From NCBI GenBank assembly GCA_905147135.1, contig LR990041.1:16243907-16307906 (forward strand): a stretch of 64,000 bases of DNA, written 5' to 3'. The position numbers were made by a program, and so were the translations under genes. Positions 56,720 to 64,000 of this stretch are shown piece after piece. The stretch is from Blastobasis lacticolella. Its lineage: Eukaryota > Arthropoda > Insecta > Lepidoptera > Blastobasidae. A model generated the notes under the pieces. That model saw only the letters and a program-made list of their open reading frames with translations, searched no databases and was not told the origin of the DNA. Position 1 is the stretch's first letter. Every line of letters begins with the position of its first letter.

Positions 56720-57570
56720 AAAGTTACCACTTAGCAGATTAGATTCCCTTCACCACATTAAGTGACACTAAACCTATACAATTAGCTTATGAAAAATTTA
56801 CGCCTATTTTTGGGTCAGGGTATTAGCGAAGCTCCTCCATTCGATGACCCTCGTCACACAGCTGATAGCGACAAATCAAACGTGAATGTGGGAGCTGCAG
56901 ACAATTCCTCTTATATAGGGCGAGTTTTATCCAGAAATAATGGAATAAAGTGGAAATAGCGGCAAAATAGATTCGAAGTAAGGTAATCTTACTTAAATAC
57001 GTATATTGTGAGAAACTAGTCCAGTGTTATAGATAAACCAAATTTGTGTTCTTATAGATGATATGACTTTGTTAGTGTAAGTCTTATTGATTGTCCTAAA
57101 TAAATAAATAAAATAAAAATAGATAAACAACTTAGTACATGTGTTGTTACCCACGCTAGACCGCTGCGCCGTTTCCACTTCACACGGTCGTGTCAAGTAA
57201 AAACGGAGTGTCCAAAACGTCATTATTTAGACATAAATGTTTCTTAATGATTTTTCCTAAATGTCTAGTTTTTGACAGTAAATAAATATATTATAAATTC
57301 ATGATTTCTTACATCCAAACTACAAACACCTTTTTCATATATTTTAATTTCATTATAGTCATTTGTTCAAACACAAGTGCTGTGTAATACAATACAAGTC
57401 GTAAAACAATGATAAACAAAAAACCGCCATTTGCCTGTATAATAGCGGCTATTTGTGGTGTATTTCTTTTAATTGCAATAAAGAGTTTACATACATACAT
57501 ACATACATTGTTTGCATTTGGTCGTTTCCAGATCATATTAACAGTAGTTGTGTTTTATAAGATTCTGTGC
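56720..57570. other. Upstream region of the sulfotransferase gene, unassigned
   Basis: No core promoter motif could be assigned with confidence. Short frames and a TACATACATACATACATACA run (57490-57510) are present. The start of transcription is not visible from sequence alone. Confidence 0.4.
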
Positions 57571-57571
57571 C

Positions 57572-57656
57572 ATGGAAGGTGGAAGCAATCATTTCCCGTT
57601 TGAAATCAAAGACCTGGAACCAGAGCAATCAGGACAGATTACAGACAGTTTTAAGG
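57572..57656 (+). CDS. Sulfotransferase exon 1
   Basis: Encodes MEGGSNHFPFEIKDLEPEQS and then GQITDSFK. The donor is AGG|GTACCT, leaving one base (phase 1). The following intron is only 74 bp, ending TTAAG. Confidence 0.8.
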
Positions 57657-60600
57657 GTACCTAATTGCTTGAAGTTCATTTGGTGCCTGTCTTTGAGGTA
57701 GGGCCACTCCTAATTATCTGCATTGTTAAGGGATGTTCGATGGCTTCGTAAGGATCGGATCGCTGGGCTACGTTATGCCGGACAGATACAGGGAGGAGGC
57801 TGCCAATATTTATAATCTATCCGTGCACGAAAGCGACGTCTTCGTCACGTCGTTTCCGCGATTTGGTGGGTATGCGTTCGAAAGTGCCTGTATGAGCTAC
57901 ATCGAATTTCCTCTATAATCACGCTGGTTTGCAGGAACCACCATGATGCAGGAGCTGGTGTGGCTGGTGGCAAACAACAATGACTTCCAGACTGCGCTGG
58001 AGGTGCCTCTGGTGGAGAGATACGTGTTCTTAGAGTGAGTAAACGTTGTAAAGTTAATCACGAGGGGTGTGTACTTCAGGAAGAAAGAGAGAGAAAGTGG
58101 GAGACGTGTTTTGTCTGCCGTATTGTTAAAAGAACTAGAATACAAGAATATAACTATTTAAAAATTTTAAGTTACTTGCAAGTAATTTTTAACTTTGTGG
58201 AACCACACAACAATACATTTCGAATAAAAAATACTAGCCGTCCCCCGCAGTTTTTAACCTGCGTTCGGATCTCTGTAAACATTTAAATATCCCGCGGGAT
58301 TCTATTAGTTTTTCAGGAACAAGAAACTTATGACAAAGAAATTTTCAAAATTCGCTTAGTTGTTTCGGAGACTACCCAACATACAAACTCAAAAACTTTC
58401 GAACTTACAAATATACAAACTTTTCCTCTTTATAATAGTTTGTAGTAGGTAGTGAAGCATAATTTAGGAAATAAAAATCGAAAATTACGTCCCATTTTTA
58501 TGAAATAACAATTGTAAAAATTATAAGAGTGTAAGTAGATGAGGAATAGAGCGTCGTTGGCCGAGCGGTTAGAGTGCGCAACTCGTAAGCTAGAGGTCCC
58601 AGTCCCGCTCCGGCCATGTACCAATGACTGTTTTCTGAGTTATGTACATTAGTTGAATACTAACCGATGCTCTTACGGTGAGGGAAAACATCGTGATGAA
58701 ACCTGCACATTCAGGCGACTGGATGTGTAGCCATGATCCAATCTGGTCAGGTTCCCCTGGTAGCAGCGTCATGGAGGTCAGATGGCAATCGCTCCACTGT
58801 AATTACCTGACCTGCCGAATCCCGGATCATGGTCAAGGCGGACCCCGGGCCCTCTTGCGTGAGAGCACAACCGGGACTTAACGCCAAGATGATTAAGTAG
58901 ATTAGGAATGTTCCGGTAACATTAAAATTTACGTAAAAATAACACCAAGCAATATATACCTAGATGTGGCTAGTCAACCACATCTACCTATATGCGCGGT
59001 AAGTTTTCAAAGATACACGGAACCCTAAATAGAAACGTTAAGAATATTTGTTTATAAATTTAGAAGTCGAAGATCTATGTACTCTGAAACGGGCGACACG
59101 GTGAACGCAGGTCCTGGTATGAAGAATTTGGATTTATAAATACCTCAGAGAAAAAGGATATCACTCCTTCTGAATAAACCCGGGGGTGAAAAGAAAATCT
59201 GTATTTATTATAAACATCCTTTATAAATGCATTACGAAGTCTTTCTCAACGCAAACCACAATCTAACCTCAAACATCTATAGATATAACAATTTTGAATT
59301 ATCTGATTATTAATTGGCCACTGGTGACTATGATACGGAGAAAACTGAGATTATAATATGTTCCGGGTTTCCTACCGCGTACTTTTGTTGACGAGTAGCC
59401 TGATATTTCGACGCAGTTGCATCATGGTCACGGGAAAGTCAGGGTCCCATTCTCAACATACCTTGTGATTTGTAGTCGGTTTCATTGTTGATGAATATGG
59501 GAGAAGCGAATGAGTTTTGTGCAATGGTGTATTTGATCGTTGCTTACCCCTACGGAAAATTGGCGTGACATTATGTATACCATGTTAAGTCAAATATTTT
59601 TATTCATAATGATATTAGTATACCTATAATTGCTGTTCCTATTTTATTACAGTTTTTCATACGCCGGTCTTTGAAATAGTCAAAGAAGCCTGGGCGAAAC
59701 GAGATTACCCGAATATGCTGTTTATGTTTTACGAAGATATGATTAACGTACGTATTTAATCAACTGTAGAAAATGATAATTAAAATAATAAATTACTTCG
59801 GCATAATCACGAAATTGTGACGTGTTTACTAAACCACATTAAACATTATATACGTTAAGACTTTCGTGGTTATTTACTACAGTTTCATCACATGTATTAT
59901 CAGGTTTATTGCTATAGTTAGTACGGTGTCCATGGAGATAAAATGGCATGGCATCCGCTTCGAAATATTGAGATAGAAACAGTACTAACCGAAGTATCAA
60001 ACTAGATAATACACATTCAACCTTTTATTCAACCTTAAATCAGTGCAATAAGGGCATTTTTTAAATCTAAACGGCAGACAAACAGGCAAGCGGGCCACCA
60101 GATGGATAGTGGTCACCCCCGCCAATGGACATCAGCCAGACCAGGGGTTCAATGCCAACGCGTTGCCCGCCTCTGAAGCGACCTCTAACATACCTCTTGA
60201 ACGATCCCATGTCATAGTCCAAAGGAAACACTGTAACTGGGAGCTCATTCTTGTTTATTTTATGAACAAGAGTATTAAAAACTGTCTTTAATCTCCAACT
60301 GAAAGGATATGCGCGGTGCGGTGCTGCGCGTGAGCGCGTTCCTTGGCAAGCAGCTAACCGAGGCGCAGATACAACGGCTGTGCGACCATCTCAGCTTTGA
60401 CAACTTCAAGAATAACCCAGCCGTTAACAAGGAACTAATACACCGATTTGGGTATGCCAAAGGGGGGGGGGAAAGGATTTTATTAGAAAATGTACTTAAA
60501 TACTATCCTACTAATATTATAAATGCGAAAGTTTGGACGGATGGGTGGATGGATGTTTGTTACTCCTTCACGTAAAAACCTAGTTATCGGATTTTATTGA

Positions 60601-61407
60601 AGTTTGGCAGTAATATAGTTATACAGTTATACTCCTCGTCGTGAAGGTTTTTATTTATTTAATATATTATAAACAAACAAAATATTTACGCCAAAGATTT
60701 TTTAGAATGTGTAAACAATTATAAAAATGATAGTTTTTGTTAAAATTATTTTACAATTTGAAAAATTTATTGATAATTTGAAAAACCTATTCGAAAAACT
60801 AACTAAAGATAAGCTAAGTATTGCTAAGTATAGTTTTGGAAACTAAAGCTTTTGCAGCGGTCATATTATCCAAAGGATATTGTTAACTCTTAGGACATCC
60901 CAGAATTTGGAGGTGTATAAAACCAAACGAGTGAATGTGAGAATTAAACTCTTTTTATTGTTCGCTTAGTAAAGTTAAAATACGCTACTAACACCCCTGG
61001 TATTCCAAACATCCATGGGCTTACCATCAGGCGGGGCGTGCGCTTGTTTGCATGCAACCCTAGTGATAAACACAAAGTAAACCAAATGACTGACACAAGG
61101 TGGCCATGTTACCTCGGACTTAACTTATGCCGGATCTAAACTCCCTAACTAGAGCATTTTAATCATTTACTTTACATTACAACATTGTTACTTTGAATTA
61201 CGTTATTACTTTCCTTCTTATTACATATTCCGGTCAACTTCAATATGATGAACACAATGCGCTCTATATTATTAACGGATTCCCCCAGTCGTAGGCAAGA
61301 CGGGCGGATGGCGCGAATACTTTGACGCCGAGATGCGCGCGCAGACGCAGCGCTGGATCGCGCAGAACCTGGCCGATTTGCTGCGATTCCAGGAATACGA
61401 ACACTAA
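57572..61407 (+). CDS. Cytosolic sulfotransferase gene, central exons not found
   Basis: The family transfers sulfonate from PAPS to hydroxyl or amine groups of small molecules in the cytosol. I read seven coding blocks: 57572-57656, 57731-57865, 57935-58034, 59064-59110 (weak), 59653-59747, 60306-60451 and 61295-61407. The N-terminus (FPFEIKDLEPEQ ... FVRIGSLGYVMPDRY ... EEAANIYNL) is family-typical. Blocks 2 and 3 join to give SFPRFGTTMMQELVWL, the 5'-phosphosulfate loop (usual form TFP-SGTTW). Later come EAWAKRDYPNMLFMFYEDM, FLGKQLTEAQIQRL, DNFKNNPAVN and the GKTGGWREYF end. The roughly 100-120 residues between blocks 4 and 5, including the RNPKD-type 3'-phosphate site and the IKTHLP segment, cannot be found. 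The join between the last two blocks is also out of phase. The ATG at 57572 is chosen because the family N-terminus follows directly. Likely a decayed or exon-deleted gene, or an assembly fault. Confidence 0.82.
57731..57865 (+). CDS. Sulfotransferase exon 2
   Basis: Encodes GMFDGFVRIGSLGYVMPDRY and REEAANIYNLSVHESDVFVT, then SFPRF. The donor is TTTG|GTGGGT. This choice, and not the later GGTATG, makes the join with exon 3 give the glycine of the PSB loop in frame. Confidence 0.85.
57935..58034 (+). CDS. Sulfotransferase exon 3
   Basis: The acceptor is TTTGCAG|GAACC. It encodes TTMMQELVWLVANNNDFQTA, then LEVPLVERYVFL. The donor is TTAGA|GTGAGT, a perfect consensus, leaving two bases. The intron before it is 69 bp. 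Confidence 0.88.
58231..58430 (+). repeat. Dispersed repeat in sulfotransferase intron, family D-like
   Basis: ACTAGCCGTCCCCCGCAGTT opens the block, followed by AACCTGCGTTCGGATC, AATTCGCTTAGTTGTTTCGG and AGACTACCCAACATACAAAC. The opening and the trailing ACATACAAACTCA are typical of a widespread insect retroposon tail. Confidence 0.5.
58548..58893 (+). mobile_element. SINE-A, full-length copy with 16-bp target duplication
   Basis: The tRNA-like head is AGAGCGTCGTTGGCCGAGCG, GTTAGAGTGCGCAACTCGTA, then AGAGGTCCCAGTCCCGCTCC. The whole body follows to CGGGACTTAACGCCAAGATG A. TAAGTAGATGAGGAAT (58532-58547) and TAAGTAGATTAGGAAT (58894-58909) flank it with one mismatch. It lies in the sulfotransferase intron between exon 3 and the weak exon 4, in the same orientation as the gene. 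The 5' end of the B box (TTCGAATC) has been lost. Confidence 0.92.
59064..59110 (+). CDS. Possible sulfotransferase exon 4
   Basis: TTTAG|AAGTCG to GCAG|GTCCTG encodes, after the split codon, SRRSMYSETGDTVNA. Its phases agree with exon 3 upstream (two bases carried) and with exon 5 downstream (one base carried). An FLE-rich start followed by a GDT-V segment is plausible for the region before the IKTHLP motif. It is short, and I would not call it without the flanking context. Confidence 0.45.
59653..59747 (+). CDS. Sulfotransferase exon 5 (C-terminal half)
   Basis: The acceptor is TATTACAG. It encodes FHTPVFEIVKEAWAKRDYPN and MLFMFYEDMIN, ending AAC|GTACGT in phase 0. The family counterpart is the segment H---W----N-LF--YEDM that lies well after the 3'-phosphate-binding motif. 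Confidence 0.88.
60065..60270 (-). repeat. LINE 3' end, tail family C, in sulfotransferase intron
   Basis: GGCAGACAAACAGGCAAGCG, GGCCACCAGATGGATAGTGG and TCACCCCCGCCAATGGACAT head the block. It continues with CTCTTGAACGATCCCATGTC and CCAAAGGAAACACTG, the end of the LINE coding frame (minus strand: ELPVTVFPLDYDM-SFK). It stops 40 bp before exon 6. Confidence 0.75.
60306..60451 (+). CDS. Sulfotransferase exon 6
   Basis: The acceptor is ACTGAAAG. It encodes DMRGAVLRVSAFLGKQLTEA, QIQRLCDHLSFDNFKNNPAV and NKELIHRF. The D at its start completes YEDMIND. The donor chosen is TTTGG|GTATGC (phase 2). The frame stays open past it through a nine-G run and then a family-like GERILLE stretch, so the true end may lie further on. 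Neither choice joins exon 7 in frame. Confidence 0.82.
60505..60640 (+). repeat. Dispersed repeat, family N
   Basis: ACTATCCTACTAATATTATA, AATGCGAAAGTTTGGACGGA and TGGATGTTTGTTACTCCTTC, then CGTAAAAACCTAG and CGGATTTTATTGAAGTTTGG, form the standard lead of a very common insect retroposon. It lies in the last sulfotransferase intron. Confidence 0.65.
60645..60985. other. Intron sequence, unassigned
   Basis: AT-rich sequence with no repeat recognised. Confidence 0.4.
60990..61052 (+). repeat. LINE-type tail, family K fragment
   Basis: ACACCCCTGGTATTCCAAAC, ATCCATGGGCTTACCATCAG and GCGGGGCGTGCGCTTGTTTG match the second half of the block at 43.68-43.79 kb. Confidence 0.6.
61295..61407 (+). CDS. 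Sulfotransferase last exon
   Basis: The acceptor is CGTAG|GCAAG. It encodes GKTGGWREYFDAEMRAQTQR, then WIAQNLADLLRFQEYEH and a TAA stop. The GK-GGWR-YF motif contributes to cofactor 3'-phosphate binding in the family. It needs one carried base (phase 1), whereas exon 6 offers two, so a small exon or a frameshift lies between. Confidence 0.88.
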
Positions 61408-61530
61408 CATTTAATCCCATATTAAAAGAATAACTTTACAAATATACATGTGATTTTTGTGAAGTAGCGCAAGTAACTTGCGCAAGTTTCCTCAACATAA
61501 GATTCAATTTATGAGGACGTTGCAATTTTA

Positions 61531-61649
61531 AGCCCAGCTTGCACCAAACGTTTAAACACATTTAAGAATGACGTTTAACGTCTTTTTATATGGCATTTTG
61601 TGTTTATCTTAGGCTTAAATGAGATTAAAAATTTGGTGCAAGCTGCCCT
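61531..61649. mobile_element. MITE family H, about 119 bp
   Basis: The left arm AGCCCAGCTTGCACCAAACG and right arm (in reverse AGGGCAGCTTGCACCAAATT) are inverted. Inside, ACACATTTAAGAATGACGTT and, in reverse, TCTCATTTAAGCCTAAG continue the pairing. A degraded copy lies at 7066-7184. It lies 124 bp after the sulfotransferase stop. Confidence 0.7.
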
Positions 61650-61654
61650 AAAAC

Positions 61655-62265
61655 ATGTATATAGATCAGTCTCCCACCACAGCTCGACGGCTATATTCCC
61701 AGGCGACTCTCAAAACCCTTCATCGTCATTCCGTGAAAAGTTGTATATTACCTCAGCTTGAATACAGAACAATACGAGTATGAGTACCTACATCCGTATT
61801 CGGAGTCAACAATATTCTGTAACGCTGTCGGCAACATCCGTGCGAATTAATTCGTAATATATACCGAGGCCGTCTGTCGGAGCAGATGTTGCTCCAAGAG
61901 CTACCGGGCTATGAGGTCGCGTCTCAATGTGTAATGTTTTTGTTTGCCATTTAGAGCCCTTTACTTCTAGATAGTAAGAACAGCACAGATTTGTCAATAT
62001 AATTATTTGAACTTTTTAGTACTGGTAATTATGAATTTGAGACCCAGAAAAAATAAGTTTTTAGAAAATCATAGCCGTATTCAAGAACGTTAAATAAGAT
62101 GGAATATCATAATTTATAAACAACAATATGTACTATCCATTGATTGTAGGTATATCGCACCGAGAAAGGTTTGTTGTTTGAGAAAAGTGCAGCTGCTTCC
62201 TATAAGTAATTTTTTTGTTTGTTGCACTTTTGGAACATAAACAATATCAATATCTATTGGTATGG
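61655..62265. other. Unassigned stretch
   Basis: ACCACAGCTCGACGGCTATA, TTCCCAGGCGACTCTC and AATACAGAACAATA near 61676-61775 could be a LINE remnant, but I cannot read a frame. No gene. Confidence 0.35.
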
Positions 62266-62271
62266 TGTATT

Positions 62272-62470
62272 TCTTCGATAACCTTCGATAACCTTCGATA
62301 TTTCTAAAGCTTCAGCCTTTTTGTGGCACTTAACAAACCCTACCTACCCTTGTATAAATCGCTTTAAGCGATAAGGCCGCCTGTTGCTTCTCCTGCTGTT
62401 AATTTTAAGTACCCATTGTATTCTTTTGATTGTGCAATAAAGCGTTATTCATTCATTCATTCATTCATGC
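62272..62470 (+). repeat. LINE 3' end (same family as 35.9-37.4 kb)
   Basis: TCGCTTTAAGCGATAAGGCC, GCCTGTTGCTTCTCCTGCTG and GTGCAATAAAGCGTTATTC match the 3' end of the minus-strand LINE. They are followed by an ATTC repeat run of five to six units. Just upstream, GATAACCTTC is repeated three times (62277-62304). Only the untranslated end is kept. Confidence 0.75.
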
Positions 62471-62474
62471 ATGT

Positions 62475-63225
62475 ATGTATCATATTTATCTCATTCGTCC
62501 TTCTTTCTAGAACATCTCCGTGCCTGCACAGCGAGCGCACTGAACAATGGTCAGTTGGTCTTTTTAATAAGACTGCCCAGCGTCTTAGTGATTCGCCACG
62601 TACGAGTACATAGCTTTGAAGCTAGAGATAACATACAGATTTATCTGAAACCCTTAGAAGCTCAGCACCTTAAACCGCTTATCTAAATCCTAAGAGACCA
62701 GAGCATCGTAGGTCCGTTTCCCGAAAATGTTCTCCATAAAAGCTGTTAGTTAAATCGGGAATCGAATTCCATTTGTAGTGAGTTGTGTTAGCGCGTCTGC
62801 CGGATTAAGCCGCGCCGGGCGCTCCGATAGAGCTCCCACAGGACGCGATGGCGGCTGCCCCAGGATATAAGCTATTGGGACGTACTGACCTACAGTTGTA
62901 TCTGTTATATTTATTAGGACTTAGCTTCTCATTGCGAGTACTTTCCTGTGGATCAGTTCGTCTTGTGAGTTTTTTTTTATAATATTTTCACAACCTTGTC
63001 ACCCCCTTTCGTGGGAAAAGTGTCAAGTAAGGCTTGAATCCCTAATTTTTGCGGATATGCTGTTAATTCATTTATCGTTTATTGTTTATCGGCTTTATGT
63101 AGTAACTGTACCTTGCCTTCTTTTTATTTTAATTCTGTTGCGTGGTAAAATATCTAATCGAAGATGCAGCGTACCTATGCTCTGGACAAAGACGAATACT
63201 ACTATACAAAACTGCAAGGTATCAT
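62475..63225. other. Unassigned stretch
   Basis: Two short frames at 62416-62686 overlap the LINE tail and have no domain. No other feature. Confidence 0.4.
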
Positions 63226-63242
63226 AACAATCGGTCCAGTAT

Positions 63243-63439
63243 AAAAAAATCATCATGGCGTTAATGATCCGGTTTTGCTCTCGCGCACGAGAGCTCGGTG
63301 TCTCCCTTGACCATGGTCCAGGATTTGGCAGATCAACTAATGACAGTGAAGCGACTACCATCTGATCTTCGTGACCCTGCTACCAGGGGAACCTGACCAG
63401 ATTGGATCATGGTTACACATTCCGTCGCCAGAATGGCAG
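63243..63439 (-). mobile_element. SINE-A, 5'-truncated copy with perfect 17-bp target duplication
   Basis: AACAATCGGTCCAGTAT is present at 63226-63242 and 63440-63456 without mismatch. Between them, on the minus strand, lies the SINE-A body from CGACGGAATGTGTAACCATG to CCGGATCATTAACGCCATGA and TGATTTTTT. The tRNA-like head is missing. The body matches the family closely, so this is among the younger insertions. Confidence 0.92.
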
Positions 63440-63459
63440 AACAATCGGTCCAGTATCAA

Positions 63460-64000
63460 CCATTTTAAATGTGTCACTGTATGTAGTTGCATGGTCCAGG
63501 AAGTACCGAAAACATTGCAAACTCTTTTTAATTGCAGTAGAACTCCACGTCAAATGACAGATTTAATTAAATAAATAAAAAGTGTGCATCTCATACATTA
63601 TCATACAAGTTGCATGGACGTCTCCTAATATGTCACGTTATTAATGTCACTAAGATCAAACCGTTCGTGTTGTCGTATGATACAGTATGTTATATTTGTT
63701 GCCGATTATGTTACAATTAAATTTCTTAGAAAATATAGTCGTTTTTTGTATGTCTAATTAAAGAAAGAGCAATTTTTTATGATATTGCTGAGTAACACTC
63801 TTACATTGGGATTCATTATTTATCCAGAGGCTAAGGTCAGCCTGTATTAAAAATCAGAGCTACTTTTGATCAGGTGAGCTATTAATACATTTGCAACAGT
63901 AAAACGATCACACTTCTACGTAAAAATACGTTCAATTGTCAATATACCTACACGCTTCATCCCATAAATTGAGCCCCTCCAAGACGGAATTGGAGTCGAA
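63460..64000. other. Unassigned stretch at window end
   Basis: AT-rich sequence. No gene or repeat recognised. Confidence 0.4.

Noticed and set aside
57733..57918. Single-exon reading of the sulfotransferase N-terminal part as its own 61-codon gene
   Set aside because: It runs through the GTGGGT donor into intron sequence; the family motif continues in exon 3.

Overview
The window is AT-rich eukaryotic DNA of the insect type, most probably from a moth or butterfly. The evidence is the mixture of repeats: tRNA-headed SINEs with long target duplications, RTE-like and jockey/CR1-like LINE ends with short simple-repeat tails, many terminal-inverted-repeat (TIR) elements, and frequent TAGGTA/TACCTA words. 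One intron-split gene also resembles arthropod cytosolic sulfotransferases. No bacterial-style operon, ribosomal operon, CRISPR array or host tRNA gene was seen. All identifications were made by eye from the sequence; no database was searched.

The only host-type protein gene I can support is a cytosolic sulfotransferase on the + strand at 57572-61407. It has a complete N-terminus, a recognisable 5'-phosphosulfate loop and a recognisable C-terminus. I cannot find the exons for the central 3'-phosphate-binding part, so it is either a decayed gene, a gene with deleted exons, or a gene broken in the assembly. Its introns hold a full-length SINE, two LINE tails and other repeats.

The rest is a transposon graveyard. 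From 0 to 13 kb lie a hAT-like element (2933-3831), several MITEs, a 1.15-kb foldback element with Harbinger-like features (8134-9286) and a 1.19-kb TIR element (11638-12823). From 13 to 35 kb lie scattered RTE and LINE tails, four SINE-B copies (counting one at 10.9 kb) and large stretches with nothing recognisable. From 35 to 45 kb lie a 5'-truncated LINE interrupted by a short retroposon with a perfect target duplication, a broken mariner, three RTE-type reverse-transcriptase remnants and a Harbinger-type transposase C-terminus. From 45 to 57 kb lie a MITE with about 90-bp TIRs, two minisatellite systems and a 5S-rRNA-like retroposed sequence. The larger minisatellite, at 48.9-50.4 kb, is built of seven hairpin-forming units. 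From 57 to 64 kb lie the sulfotransferase and further SINE, LINE and MITE copies.

Repeat family labels (SINE-A, SINE-B, tail families C, D, I, K, N, MITE families F, G, H, J, L and so on) are local names for copies matched to one another inside this window.
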